Assembly (NCBI RefSeq): GCF_007713705.1
Contig: NZ_VMSJ01000003.1
Coordinates: forward strand, 1-64,000
Direction: 5' to 3'
Source: Salinicoccus cyprini
GTDB taxonomy: Bacteria; Bacillota; Bacilli; Staphylococcales; Salinicoccaceae
DNA: 64,000 bases
The first letter of the stretch is position 1. Each line of letters begins with the position of its first letter. The notes below the pieces were generated by a model. The model worked only from the letters and a program-made list of their open reading frames with translations, searched no databases and was not told where the DNA came from. A program made the translations under genes and the position numbers. Positions 36,050 to 45,062 of the stretch are shown piece after piece.

Positions 36050-36980
36050 ATTTATAACTGTTCAGTATTCTTGAAACAAGGCCGAGAACCGGCAATTCGA
36101 TGATGGGCCCGATCACGAGTGATAATGCAATCAGCGGCTCGTCTGGAAAGGCAGCAATGGCAATTGCGAGCGCAAGCGGTGAATTGCGTGCCAATGTCAT
36201 GATGATGAGGCTGACTGATTCCTGTTTGCTGAATGACAGAAGTCTGCTGGCAGCACTGCCTCCGATGAAGTTGATTGTGAAGAATACAAGCAGTGGCAGC
36301 AGGAGGAGCAGCACAATATCCAGATTTTCAATCAGTGAAGTCCGCTCGGAGGCGAACGTGGCGGCAATTGCTACGCCAAGGAACAGGACATTCGCCTGCT
36401 CGAAAAACCGCTTCATCCTGCCCCCTGATCCAAACAGCCTTCTCGTCAGTATGGCAAGGAGGAACGGTATGCCGATGATGGTCAGTATGCTTTCGATGAT
36501 CGTATGTACCGGCAGTCCCATACTCTGCTCCAATCCAAAAAAGAGGTGGAGGTAGACAGGCAGAAGAATCAGCTGCAGTATCAGATTCATAGGCAGCATT
36601 GAGGTGGACAGTACAGTGTCCCCTTTTGCAATGCCTGTAAAGACAAGATACCAGTCTGTGCATGGTGTAACGGTGAGCATGATGAAACCGATCCATAGAA
36701 GCGGATGGTCAGATAGAAATAACATTCCGATCAGATATGCAATGATGGGGGTCCATATGAAATTGATGACGAGGGACGTCACAACAAACTTCACTTTTCT
36801 GAATGATGTAAAGACACGTTTCAATGGCATCAGTAGAAAAAGACCATACAGCATGAGCATGAGAAATGGGGCAATGAAGTGGTCCGCCATACTCCCTATG
36901 GCATCTAGGCCGCCGATCAAGAGACCGATGCACACAGCAAGCAGTATGATGACCGGCTGGTACCTCTCCAGACTATTCAT
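36048..36980 (-). CDS. ACR3/bile-acid-symporter-fold transporter
   Basis: 310 residues with ten membrane segments of the BART superfamily. LTVTPCTDWYLVFTGIAKG resembles the PCT-motif of arsenite permease ACR3, and TLARNSPLALAIA the second discontinuous helix. An arsenite or related efflux or uptake role is possible, but no arsR or arsC lies nearby. The ATG at 36980 follows AGGTG by six bases. It starts 9 bp after the preceding gene. Confidence 0.78.
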   Translation of the reverse strand: MNSLERYQPVIILLAVCIGLLIGGLDAIGSMADHFIAPFLMLMLYGLFLLMPLKRVFTSFRKVKFVVTSLVINFIWTPIIAYLIGMLFLSDHPLLWIGFIMLTVTPCTDWYLVFTGIAKGDTVLSTSMLPMNLILQLILLPVYLHLFFGLEQSMGLPVHTIIESILTIIGIPFLLAILTRRLFGSGGRMKRFFEQANVLFLGVAIAATFASERTSLIENLDIVLLLLLPLLVFFTINFIGGSAASRLLSFSKQESVSLIIMTLARNSPLALAIAIAAFPDEPLIALSLVIGPIIELPVLGLVSRILNSYK

Positions 36981-36989
36981 GGTGAGCAC

Positions 36990-37517
36990 CTATTCCAGCA
37001 GATTGGCAACATCCCACGCTTCTCTTTTATAAAGCTTGAACATGAAGTACATAAGGACAATGATACCGAATTTCATGGACAGATCATCGAGCTTCGTATC
37101 CGCCATGATGACGGTATTCCCATTCGGCCCTTTTTCCTTGACTGTAGCCACATATCTTTTGTCTATATGGGCTTCCATATCACCATCGGAATTTTCTTCA
37201 ACCTTCATATGGTGGTCATCCACCTCTCCGACTATCTTGAACTGCAGGAGATTTCTGCCCGGTTTTTCCTTGAATACATGCTGCGCATCATCTGTCACAA
37301 TAATATATTTTGAAATATTCATATCCTTGAAGCGGCGCCTTTTCAAGCCGAGTACTACAGAAGTGCCCCGTGTGGACGTATATGAATAGGTATTCTGTTC
37401 CTCACAGTTTTTTAGAACTGCTTTCTCAACATAGCCGACTGTTTCATCGTGATCGTCTTCTATAGCCAAAACTTTTCTATTCGAATCAACCGAAAGTTTA
37501 AACTGATACTGCTTCAT
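36990..37517 (-). CDS. Uncharacterised protein with a possible tubby/LURP-like fold
   Basis: 175 residues. Repeating beta strands (KLSVDSNRKVLAIEDD, YIIVTDDAQHVFKE, LLQFKIVGEV, YVATVKEKG, NTVIMAD) end in a hydrophobic helix (MKFGIIVLMYFMFKLYKRE) near the C-terminus. This suggests a tubby/LURP-one-like barrel with a membrane-linked tail, without firm family assignment. AAGGAGG lies before the ATG at 37517. It lies between the RlmD-like gene and the transporter with small gaps, so the three are likely co-transcribed. Confidence 0.6.
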   Translation of the reverse strand: MKQYQFKLSVDSNRKVLAIEDDHDETVGYVEKAVLKNCEEQNTYSYTSTRGTSVVLGLKRRRFKDMNISKYIIVTDDAQHVFKEKPGRNLLQFKIVGEVDDHHMKVEENSDGDMEAHIDKRYVATVKEKGPNGNTVIMADTKLDDLSMKFGIIVLMYFMFKLYKREAWDVANLLE

Positions 37518-37560
37518 AACTGCCTCCTTCATACTGTGTCCATATCCATCAGAATATCGT

Positions 37561-38958
37561 CTATAGTGATGGACTGGTTTTTCTGAAAAGTGCCACGAGC
37601 TCGACGTGAACTGTATGGGGGAAGAGGTCCACTGGCTGTACTCTCTCGAGTGCATACCCGAATTCCCTGAGTGACGCAGCATCTTCTGCGAAAGATTCCG
37701 GATTGCAGGAAACATACACGACACGGTCCGTTCCGAGACGTCCGATTCTGCGCATGACCTTGCCTCCAGCACCTGAACGTGGCGGATCCAGCATCAGCAG
37801 ATCCGGTATGCCCCATGACTCGAGTACTTCGTCCATTCCCCTTCTGGCATCTTTCGCCAGGAAGTAGGTGTTGCCGATTCCATTGTCTTCTGCGTTTCTT
37901 TTGGCCGATTCGATGGATGTCTCCACAATTTCGATACCTGCGAGTTCCTTTACCCTTCTGGCAAATGGCAGGGAGAATGTCCCTACACCGCAGAACAGGT
38001 CGATCATGCGTTCATCGGATTCGACTTCAGCCATTTCAATGGCCAGTTCCACAAGCTTCTCCGCCTGCTGCGGATTGGTCTGGAAGAACGTATCGAACCA
38101 GATTCTATATTTATAGCCGTACATCTCATCGTTGATGTAGTCACGGCCATGAAGAATATGCGTATTTTCCGACTGTGTCATATCGGCCCAGTCGGTATTT
38201 TCCATCCACATCAGACTTTTCAGGCTACTGAACTTAGTCGTCAGTCTCTGAACAAGGTCCCCCACAGCCGTCTCGACCTCAGACGGTCCTTCCGTCGCAA
38301 AAACAGCAAGCATCAGCTCACCTGTCTTCTGGGACTGGCGTACCATCAGATTGCGCAGCAGGCCTGTATGCTGATCCTTGTCGTATCCGCTCAGCTCATG
38401 CTCCCGTGCCCACTCCGACACTTCGAGCATCGCCTGGACCATCTCGTCTCCTGCAATGAGGCACGTATCGAGATCGATGATATTGCGGAAATTGCCCAGT
38501 TCATGGAGACCAAGCGCCCCATCACGACCGAAAGTGAATTCCATCTTATTGCGGTACTCCCATGGTGTCTCCATGCCGAGCGCATCTGCGACAATATCCA
38601 CATCAAATCCATGGTCACGAAGAAACCCACGTACTTTATCCGTTTTATAGTGAAGCTGCCCCTGGTACGTCCAGTGCTGCCAGACGCAGCCGCCGCATTT
38701 CTCGAAATGTGGACATGGTGCCACAACACGTTCCGAACTTTCCGTCACGATCTCATCCGGAAGCAGGCGGGCCACTTTGCGATCCGGGTTCGGCACGGTC
38801 ACCTTGGCCGTCTCGCCGATGAGGGTCTGCGGCACGTTGAGTTTCAATTTCCTCGGATTGCTGCCACCAGCGTCACGCCATACATGGCCCATCCCCGATC
38901 CCTTCTTATCCAATTTATCTATTTCCACTATATGTGTTTCATAATTCTGATTCGACAA
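37561..38958 (-). CDS. RlmD-family rRNA (uracil-5-)-methyltransferase, paralogue 1
   Basis: 465-residue class I SAM-dependent methyltransferase of the TrmA/RumA family. N-terminal iron-sulfur cysteines are Cys82, Cys88, Cys91 and one near 171 (DLDTC). Then come the SAM-binding DLFCGVGTFSLPFA, DPPRSG and the catalytic cysteine in VSCNPESF. It carries an insertion GHVWRDAGGSNPRK in the N-terminal TRAM-like part. TTG start with AGGAGAG nine bases upstream. A second member is at 48842-50203; this one differs from the copy next to gatCAB in staphylococci and may modify another site. Confidence 0.9.
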   Translation of the reverse strand: MSNQNYETHIVEIDKLDKKGSGMGHVWRDAGGSNPRKLKLNVPQTLIGETAKVTVPNPDRKVARLLPDEIVTESSERVVAPCPHFEKCGGCVWQHWTYQGQLHYKTDKVRGFLRDHGFDVDIVADALGMETPWEYRNKMEFTFGRDGALGLHELGNFRNIIDLDTCLIAGDEMVQAMLEVSEWAREHELSGYDKDQHTGLLRNLMVRQSQKTGELMLAVFATEGPSEVETAVGDLVQRLTTKFSSLKSLMWMENTDWADMTQSENTHILHGRDYINDEMYGYKYRIWFDTFFQTNPQQAEKLVELAIEMAEVESDERMIDLFCGVGTFSLPFARRVKELAGIEIVETSIESAKRNAEDNGIGNTYFLAKDARRGMDEVLESWGIPDLLMLDPPRSGAGGKVMRRIGRLGTDRVVYVSCNPESFAEDAASLREFGYALERVQPVDLFPHTVHVELVALFRKTSPSL

Positions 38959-39074
38959 AACAGTCTCTCCTATCCGTATCTCTTAATCTATATTACATTA
39001 TCCATGATTTTCATCATAATTGCTTCAAATATTTTAAGATGATTCACCATAATGTGCAAGACAGGATGACCCGT

Positions 39075-39494
39075 TCATATCATTAGACGCACCATCAATC
39101 CGACACATGCACCGAAAACTGCGTGGCCGAGTGTCCAGTATAGCCATGCACTATAATCATCGGATGACGGTGGTGACTCTGACAGCCCGGTAAGAAAATA
39201 GAGAATGCTGCCACCCAACGTGGACAGAAGGACAAATGACCAGACCTCCGTTTCAAAACCGAAAGGGACGAGCAGGAGATACATCACCACTGCACTCGCA
39301 ATGCAGCAGAAGTAGTGGAACAGGATGCCGAGCAGCTTATGATCGCTCCATTGCTTGAGTACTGGGATATAGTCGATGTTATAGAACAGAACATCCGCCT
39401 TGTTGCCGGTAAAAAGACGGATCAGCTTCATTACCAGAGTGAAAACCACTCCCGAAACCGCTCCGGCCAGAACCAGCTTCAAGAAAATCATCAT
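39075..39494 (-). CDS. DUF1440/YagU-like membrane protein
   Basis: 139 residues with four membrane segments and the end LGHAVFGACVGLMVRLMI; it resembles YagU-type (DUF1440) inner membrane proteins. The start MMIFLKLVLAG at 39494 fits a typical membrane protein opening and has GGGGTG upstream. The longer frame to 39548 is possible. Function unknown. Confidence 0.7.
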   Translation of the reverse strand: MMIFLKLVLAGAVSGVVFTLVMKLIRLFTGNKADVLFYNIDYIPVLKQWSDHKLLGILFHYFCCIASAVVMYLLLVPFGFETEVWSFVLLSTLGGSILYFLTGLSESPPSSDDYSAWLYWTLGHAVFGACVGLMVRLMI

Positions 39495-39680
39495 CCCAAC
39501 ACCCCAATCCTTCTGCACAGCTTTATTCCCATGGATTGCTGTAAACATTCATAGTAACTATACCCATAGGAAAAAACCATTAACGATAAAATGTGAAATA
39601 AAAGATGAGATATACATATGATTCATTTGCGTGGAAATCGAGGGATTTTCGTGACAGAATAAAGGCAAGAGGTGATTGTA

Positions 39681-40577
39681 ATGGCAAACATCGGATTGCA
39701 GGAATATGCAAATGCCATCAGATTATACGAACCGTTCGAGCCGGTGATGGCTGAAAACACCAGCAAGGAAACTTTGACGGATGAAGTATTGGAGATATTA
39801 CGCAATGAAAAGGCAGGGACGCAGGATATTGATATCCCGGATGACCAGATCGCAAAAAGGAGACTGATCCGTGCCCTGCTCAACATCAGACAGCCGCTGC
39901 CACTTAAAAAGGAAATGATGCAAAAGCTGGATGCGCTGCTGCATCTTGAAAAAGAGGAGAAGGATACGGTTTCTGCTGCCGAGCTGCCAAATGCTGTGGC
40001 AGATTTCCCTGATACCGGGATACAGTGTGCAGAATCAATGGCACTCTGGCAAGGGAATATTACCGACATCAAAGCCGATGCCATCGTCAATGCCGCCAAT
40101 GAGAAACTGCTCGGATGCATGCAGCCGCTGCACGATTGTGTGGATAATGCCATCCACTCCGCTGCCGGACCGATGCTGCGGGATGATTGTGCCGAAATCA
40201 TCCACCGTCAGAAATCGGATGAAGAGATAGGGACCGCAAAAATAACACGTGGCTATCATCTGCCGAGCGCTTACGTCATCCATACTGTCGGACCGGCAGT
40301 GACCAATGAGACACCCCTCAACGATGTGCATGTTGCCGAACTCATTTCAAGCTACCAGTCCTGTCTTGACCTGGCACATGAAATTGAAGACATCAGAACG
40401 ATTGCCTTTCCTGCCATATCAACAGGGGTGTTCGGCTTTCCAAAGCAGCGGGCAGCAGAGATCGCTGTCACGACAGTCGGCAACTGGCTCAAGCAGAACG
40501 ATCATCATTTCGATCGGATCGTTTTCAATGTATACAGCGAAGCGGACAAAGCAATCTATGAAGACGTGTTCAAGTAA
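39681..40577 (+). CDS. Zinc-containing macrodomain ADP-ribosyl hydrolase
   Basis: 298 residues: helical N-terminal part (1-115), then a macrodomain with ADP-ribose-binding DAIVNAANEKLLG and ISTGVFGFP. The motif GCMQPLHDCVDNAIHSAAG places Cys146, His151 and Cys153 as in zinc-binding macrodomains of Staphylococcus and Streptococcus, which remove ADP-ribose from proteins. There those genes sit with SirTM and a lipoyl carrier; here the gene stands alone with its own terminator. AGAGGTG precedes the ATG at 39681. Confidence 0.9.
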   Translation: MANIGLQEYANAIRLYEPFEPVMAENTSKETLTDEVLEILRNEKAGTQDIDIPDDQIAKRRLIRALLNIRQPLPLKKEMMQKLDALLHLEKEEKDTVSAAELPNAVADFPDTGIQCAESMALWQGNITDIKADAIVNAANEKLLGCMQPLHDCVDNAIHSAAGPMLRDDCAEIIHRQKSDEEIGTAKITRGYHLPSAYVIHTVGPAVTNETPLNDVHVAELISSYQSCLDLAHEIEDIRTIAFPAISTGVFGFPKQRAAEIAVTTVGNWLKQNDHHFDRIVFNVYSEADKAIYEDVFK

Positions 40578-40609
40578 CAAAGAGCGGCAGAGTTTTCTGC
40601 CGCTCTTTG
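40578..40609. terminator. Bidirectional terminator
   Basis: A 14 bp perfect stem CAAAGAGCGGCAGA-GTTT-TCTGCCGCTCTTTG between converging genes. Confidence 0.88.
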
Positions 40610-40610
40610 T

Positions 40611-41564
40611 TTATGTCCATTCTTCAATCGGTCTGAGATAGGATTCGATTTCTTCCCTTCTTTCCTCAAGAAACGGCGGCAGATCAAGTGTCGTGCCAAG
40701 CGTTTCAGCCGACCGGTCCGCAGTGAAGCCTCGGGATACAGGACCGACGATTTCAAAGGTAATGTCATTCTCCTCTGTAAAATACAGACTTTCGAAATAA
40801 TAGCGGTCTTTGATTCCGGTCGTTGCATATCCTTGGTCTTTCAATATTCTGTCCCATTCCAGAAGCGGGCGTTCTTTCGACTGGATGGCCAGGTGGTGTA
40901 CACTGCCCCGCCCTGCGCGTGCTTCTTGTCCCGATTGTGCTTTTATCAGAATCTCACCGAACACTTCATCTGCAACGGAAGTAAGCAGCGTTTCCTCGGC
41001 ATTGCCATGGACGACGGTATAGCCGAAGGTGTTCTCAAGCAGTAAAACGATGCTTGGCATGTCCATCACGGTGATTTCCACTGTACCCATGCCAAGAATC
41101 CGATGCCCTTCTTCTATGTCATTTTCACTCCATGGCTGCCAGTCTTCCGGGACAGCCTGATTGTCATGATTGATCAGTACAAGGGCCAGGCCATCCGGAT
41201 CATTGAAACGGAGTGCTTCCCTATCGGCATACCGGGTGATGTCTTCGTGCGAAACACCATGGCTATCCAGACGCTGCTGCCAGTATTGGAGACTCTCATG
41301 GCTTGGTACAAGCAGTCCGATGGCGGAGATCATATTGGTACCGGGATGGGTGCTGCCGATATTGCCGATTTCAAAAAACGTCAGATCATTTCCTGCACTG
41401 CCAAGCGCATCACCATAGAAGACGTGGTACATCTTCGGATCGCCCTGATTCACGGAAACTTTCACCCTTCTCAGACCGAGCACTTCCGTATAGAAATGAT
41501 TGTTCTCTTTTAAATCTTTTGTAAACATGGAAATATGATGGTGTCCTGATATCATTCCATTCAC
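40611..41564 (-). CDS. Glyoxalase-fold ring-cleaving dioxygenase (MhqO/MhqA-like)
   Basis: 317 residues with two tandem VOC (glyoxalase) modules. Metal-site residues appear in GHHHISMF (first histidine), in VHHLAIQ and in the glutamate of TFEIVGP. It resembles hydroquinone dioxygenases that protect Bacilli from quinones. The start overlaps the stop of the upstream ABC ATPase gene (TGAATG); ATG 41555 (MISGHHH) is an equally good start. Confidence 0.85.
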   Translation of the reverse strand: MNGMISGHHHISMFTKDLKENNHFYTEVLGLRRVKVSVNQGDPKMYHVFYGDALGSAGNDLTFFEIGNIGSTHPGTNMISAIGLLVPSHESLQYWQQRLDSHGVSHEDITRYADREALRFNDPDGLALVLINHDNQAVPEDWQPWSENDIEEGHRILGMGTVEITVMDMPSIVLLLENTFGYTVVHGNAEETLLTSVADEVFGEILIKAQSGQEARAGRGSVHHLAIQSKERPLLEWDRILKDQGYATTGIKDRYYFESLYFTEENDITFEIVGPVSRGFTADRSAETLGTTLDLPPFLEERREEIESYLRPIEEWT

Positions 41565-42361
41565 CTGCTCTCCTTATTTGGCCGCTCCACAGACATCCAT
41601 GGACGTTCCGCTTCCCAGTGCATTCTGACTGGAATCTTGTAGACTGTAGAAAGATTCTCTGTCGTCAGCACTTCCTGCTTCGGACCCTGCGAAATAATCT
41701 CTCCATCACGTATCAGCAGAACGTGACTGATTGCATCAGTAATCTCCTCAATATGGTGGGTGACGTAGAGCAGTGGCAGAGTGTCTCGAGCAACCGATTC
41801 AGTCATCGACAGTACATCCTCCCGTGCCAGCACATCGAGACCCGCACATGGTTCATCCAGAATCAGAAGCTCAGGCTCATTCATCAGTGCACGGCCGAGC
41901 AGTACTCTCCTCTGCTCGCCTTGCGACAGGACGGCGTAGCGTTTTTCTGATATGTACTCGAGCCTCAGATCTTTCAGAATACTTGCCGCCCGCTCGGCAT
42001 CTTCTGGCGTAATTTCCTGATAGATGCCGAAAGATGCAAACTTGCCGCTGAGTATGATGTTTTCAACGGTCTCCCGGTTCATCGTCTGCTGAAATCTACC
42101 CAGCGCATTGCTGACAAAACCGATCTTCTTTCTCATTTCAGGAAGACTCGCCTTGCCGAATTCCGTCCCAAGTACTGTGGCACTCCCGGCTGTCGGATAG
42201 TTGTACCCCGTAATAATATTCAAAAGTGAAGTCTTCCCCGAACCATTCAGACCGAGGATCGCCCAGTTCTCTCCCCGATTCACTTCCCAACTGATATCTT
42301 TCAGAATTTCTTCCCCGTCCCGCTTCCATAGTATATTTTCCAACTTGATGATCTTTTCCAT
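41561..42361 (-). CDS. Stand-alone ABC ATPase (ModF/YlmA-like)
   Basis: 266-residue ATP-binding protein with Walker A LGLNGSGKTS, signature LSQGEQRR, Walker B LLILDEPCAGLD and YVTHHIEE. No permease gene is adjacent and its partner is unknown. Closest by eye to YlmA/ModF-type cytosolic ABC proteins. GAGGGG precedes the ATG. It leads a two-gene operon with the dioxygenase; a palindromic operator lies upstream. Confidence 0.82.
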   Translation of the reverse strand: MEKIIKLENILWKRDGEEILKDISWEVNRGENWAILGLNGSGKTSLLNIITGYNYPTAGSATVLGTEFGKASLPEMRKKIGFVSNALGRFQQTMNRETVENIILSGKFASFGIYQEITPEDAERAASILKDLRLEYISEKRYAVLSQGEQRRVLLGRALMNEPELLILDEPCAGLDVLAREDVLSMTESVARDTLPLLYVTHHIEEITDAISHVLLIRDGEIISQGPKQEVLTTENLSTVYKIPVRMHWEAERPWMSVERPNKESR

Positions 42362-42385
42362 ATGACACCCCTCAGATGCTTGATG

Positions 42386-42401
42386 TATTTACGTGTAAAT
42401 A
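42386..42401. promoter_or_regulatory. Palindromic operator candidate upstream of the ABC-dioxygenase operon
   Basis: TATTTAC-GT-GTAAATA is a perfect 7-2-7 inverted repeat 25-40 bp before the ATPase start, typical of a MarR/TetR-type site. No regulator gene is adjacent. Confidence 0.55.
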
Positions 42402-42406
42402 TACAT

Positions 42407-42440
42407 AAAAAAGGCGATGGAATCCAATCCACCGCCTTAA
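42407..42440 (-). terminator. Terminator after cysK
   Basis: Minus strand: AAGGCGGTGGA pairs (one wobble) with TCCATCGCCTT across a 6 nt loop, followed by a T run. Confidence 0.85.
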
Positions 42441-42446
42441 TTACTA

Positions 42447-43364
42447 CTATTCGATCAATCCCATGCTCAAGTAGCGTTCACCCGAGTCCGGTGAGATGGA
42501 CAGTACCCGCTTGCCTGGTCCCAATTTTTTGGCGACAATGATGGCTGCATGCACAGATGCTGCAGCAGAAGGACCAACAAAGATGCCCTCCTCCTTGGCC
42601 AGACGCCTGAACATGTTGATCGCATCCTCATCTTCAATCTGGATGATCTCATCGTATATATCCGTGTTCAGTATGTTCGGCACGAATCCAGGACTTGTAC
42701 CGACCAGCTTGTGCTTGCCCGGCTGTCCGCCTGAAAGCACCGGTGAACCTTTCGGTTCAACAACTGTGATATGGATGTTTTCCAGATGTTCCCTCAATAC
42801 CTCGCCTGTGCCTGTAATCGTGCCGCCTGTTCCCGCAGTCGCTACAAACGCATCAAGGTCATGGTCGAAATCCTCAAGAATCTCCATGGCCGTCGTCGTA
42901 CGATGGATATCCGGATTCGCGTAGTTTTCGAACTGCTGCGGAATAAAGCTGTTCGGGATCTCCGCCTGCAGTTCCTTCGCCTTTCTGATGCATCCCGGCA
43001 TCTTCTCGTCCGCCGGCGTCAGTACCACTTTGGCACCATATGCCTTGAGCAGGCTGATCCGCTCACTCGTCGAGCTGTCCGGCAGGACGAATATGGCCTT
43101 ATACCCTTTAGCCGCAGCATTCATTGCCAGACCAATGCCCGTGTTGCCACTCGTCGGCTCGATGATCGTACCACCAGGATCAATTACACCATCCGCTTCC
43201 GCCTGTCTCAGCATGTTGAATGCCGCCCGGTCCTTTACACTTTTGCTCGGATTGAACAATTCAAGTTTTACATAGACATCCGCAGCCCCTTCAGGGACTA
43301 CCCTATTCAGTTTCACAACCGGCGTATTACCGATTACATCTACAATGCTGTCGACCCTATTCAT
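42447..43364 (-). CDS. cysK: Cysteine synthase
   Basis: Makes cysteine from O-acetylserine and sulfide. 305 residues with PLP Lys44 (PSKSVKDR), the substrate loop EPTSGNTGIG and the phosphate loop GTGGTITG. The ending SGERYLSMGL is typical. It lacks an extra domain, so is O-acetylserine sulfhydrylase rather than cystathionine beta-synthase. Upstream an extended -10 (TGCTATAAG) is seen; no S-box or clear CymR site was found. Confidence 0.94.
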   Translation of the reverse strand: MNRVDSIVDVIGNTPVVKLNRVVPEGAADVYVKLELFNPSKSVKDRAAFNMLRQAEADGVIDPGGTIIEPTSGNTGIGLAMNAAAKGYKAIFVLPDSSTSERISLLKAYGAKVVLTPADEKMPGCIRKAKELQAEIPNSFIPQQFENYANPDIHRTTTAMEILEDFDHDLDAFVATAGTGGTITGTGEVLREHLENIHITVVEPKGSPVLSGGQPGKHKLVGTSPGFVPNILNTDIYDEIIQIEDEDAINMFRRLAKEEGIFVGPSAAASVHAAIIVAKKLGPGKRVLSISPDSGERYLSMGLIE

Positions 43365-43443
43365 ATGGACTTACCCTCATTTCTTTTAATTCCTACTTCA
43401 ACAGTATCTTATAGCAATTTACGCTGCAGGTCAAAATGATGGA

Positions 43444-43914
43444 TCACAGTGCCCGCTTCAGGCGGATCATATCCCGGCACCAGATGCCATTTTCATAGAT
43501 ATGGTCCTCATAGTTGTCCACGAAGAAGTTGTGTATGATGCCATCAATTCTGAAGCCGCATTTCTGATAGAGTGCAAGCTGGCCGATGCTTGAGTTGCCG
43601 GTTCCGATTTCAATGCTTTTCCAGCCTGACTGAGCATACCTTTCCACGGCATCCATCAGCAGATGTTTACCCAGACCTTTGCCTTGATGTCCCTCTGTAA
43701 CAGCAATATTGTATATCTCGATGGCGTCCCGGGAAGTCTCCCCAGCTACACAGACACCGATGATCTCACCGTCCATTTCAGCAACGTAGCAATCAGACTT
43801 TGCCAGGTACGAACATATCTGCTGCTCGGATGGATCCGCAATTCTCAGCAGCGCCATCGGTACGCGTTCGTCTTCTCTGATCTGTCTGATATGTATTTCA
43901 TCAATATTATCCAT
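43444..43914 (-). CDS. GNAT-family acetyltransferase
   Basis: 156 residues with the acetyl-CoA loop GHQGKGLGKHLL and the C-terminal YQKCGFRIDGI segment of the GNAT fold. Substrate unknown. Its ATG overlaps the stop of the upstream NUDIX gene by one base (TGATG), so the two are translationally coupled. Confidence 0.9.
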   Translation of the reverse strand: MDNIDEIHIRQIREDERVPMALLRIADPSEQQICSYLAKSDCYVAEMDGEIIGVCVAGETSRDAIEIYNIAVTEGHQGKGLGKHLLMDAVERYAQSGWKSIEIGTGNSSIGQLALYQKCGFRIDGIIHNFFVDNYEDHIYENGIWCRDMIRLKRAL

Positions 43915-44432
43915 CAGCTCCGTACCGCCCCTTGCCGATTGACGAGATCGAAGTACAGTCTGATCAGATTCTGTTCGTAGGGAATGAATGTCCCTGCTTC
44001 AATCATTTCCAGTACCTCTGCCTTCGATGCCCACTTTACATCTTTGACCTCTTCATACTGCAACGACAGCTCCCTGATATCCACATCCATTTCAATCAGG
44101 TAGATATCATCGAAACCCCGACCAAAATTCATCGTCATAGTAGGCCTGACATTCTCCAGATTCAATTTCAGACCAATCTCCTCGAGCGTCTCCCGCTCAG
44201 CAGCCATCTGGCTCGTATCGCCACTGAGCGCACTGCCGCCGACCGTCACATCCCACATATCCGGCCATCCTTCTTTGAAAGGCTGCCTCTGCTGGATGAG
44301 CATCTCGCCACTCGTATTGAAAATGCACACGTGAACGACCATATGATACTCACCCGGTGCAAGCTGATTTCCACGCACCATCGTCTTGTTCATTTTATTG
44401 CGTGCAACATCGTATATATCCCATGTCTCCAT
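43914..44432 (-). CDS. NUDIX hydrolase
   Basis: 172 residues. The Nudix box GGSALSGDTSQMAAERETLEEIG fits GX5EX7REUXEEXGU except that the first Glu is Asp. The setting (HVCIFNTSGEMLIQQRQPFKEGWPDMWD) resembles the YfcD/isopentenyl-diphosphate isomerase-like branch, though its substrate cannot be named. TAGGAG precedes the ATG. First gene of an operon with the GNAT gene. Confidence 0.88.
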   Translation of the reverse strand: METWDIYDVARNKMNKTMVRGNQLAPGEYHMVVHVCIFNTSGEMLIQQRQPFKEGWPDMWDVTVGGSALSGDTSQMAAERETLEEIGLKLNLENVRPTMTMNFGRGFDDIYLIEMDVDIRELSLQYEEVKDVKWASKAEVLEMIEAGTFIPYEQNLIRLYFDLVNRQGAVRS

Positions 44433-44499
44433 AGACCAATCTCCTATTTTTCAGTACTTATGCCCAGTATATTGATTTTTATCAGGAAACTCAAAAACA

Positions 44500-45036
44500 T
44501 CACTGCTCCGAGGCTTTTACAACAGTACTGCCTGCCAGAATATCCCCTGGATGCCTATGATCCTTCCGGACAAAAACCATCCCTATATAGACAATCACCA
44601 GAATCATGGATAGAGCATAGAAAGTAATATAGAACGGCGTATCAAAACCATTGTATATGCCACTGATCGTACTCATATGTCCGAACTGCCACGGCAGAAA
44701 CTTCATCGTATTTCTGATCAGGCTGCCCGCTACCGGGTTTCCGCGATAGACGACTTTGAGCCCGGTTCTCCTTTTGCCGAAGGAGGCGTATGGCGCTCTC
44801 CCTTCCATGTAGGAAAATATAAGAATGATCGGCACAACGGAACAGAACGTAGCAATCAGCTGCGCCTGGACAGAGGTATACTGCGGAATGCCATCCAGTA
44901 TGAAAAACGTAATAATGAAATTAAGAATGGCCACAACCACGAGACAGACGAGGATGAACAGCCAGTCGAAAAATAGTGCTTTGAATCTAAGCTTGATTCC
45001 TGGTACTTCTGGAGTATCCTGATATACATTATCCAT
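44500..45036 (-). CDS. RDD-family membrane protein
   Basis: 178 residues with four membrane segments and the RDD pattern: R and D in LRFKALFFDWLF, then FGKRRTGLKVV and a C-terminal HPGDILAGSTVV. Some RDD proteins act in ion transport under salt stress, but the family is diverse. A weakly spaced GGGAG is the only ribosome binding site. Confidence 0.85.
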   Translation of the reverse strand: MDNVYQDTPEVPGIKLRFKALFFDWLFILVCLVVVAILNFIITFFILDGIPQYTSVQAQLIATFCSVVPIILIFSYMEGRAPYASFGKRRTGLKVVYRGNPVAGSLIRNTMKFLPWQFGHMSTISGIYNGFDTPFYITFYALSMILVIVYIGMVFVRKDHRHPGDILAGSTVVKASEQ

Positions 45037-45062
45037 CAGCTTTGTGCACTCCCTTCGTTTTC

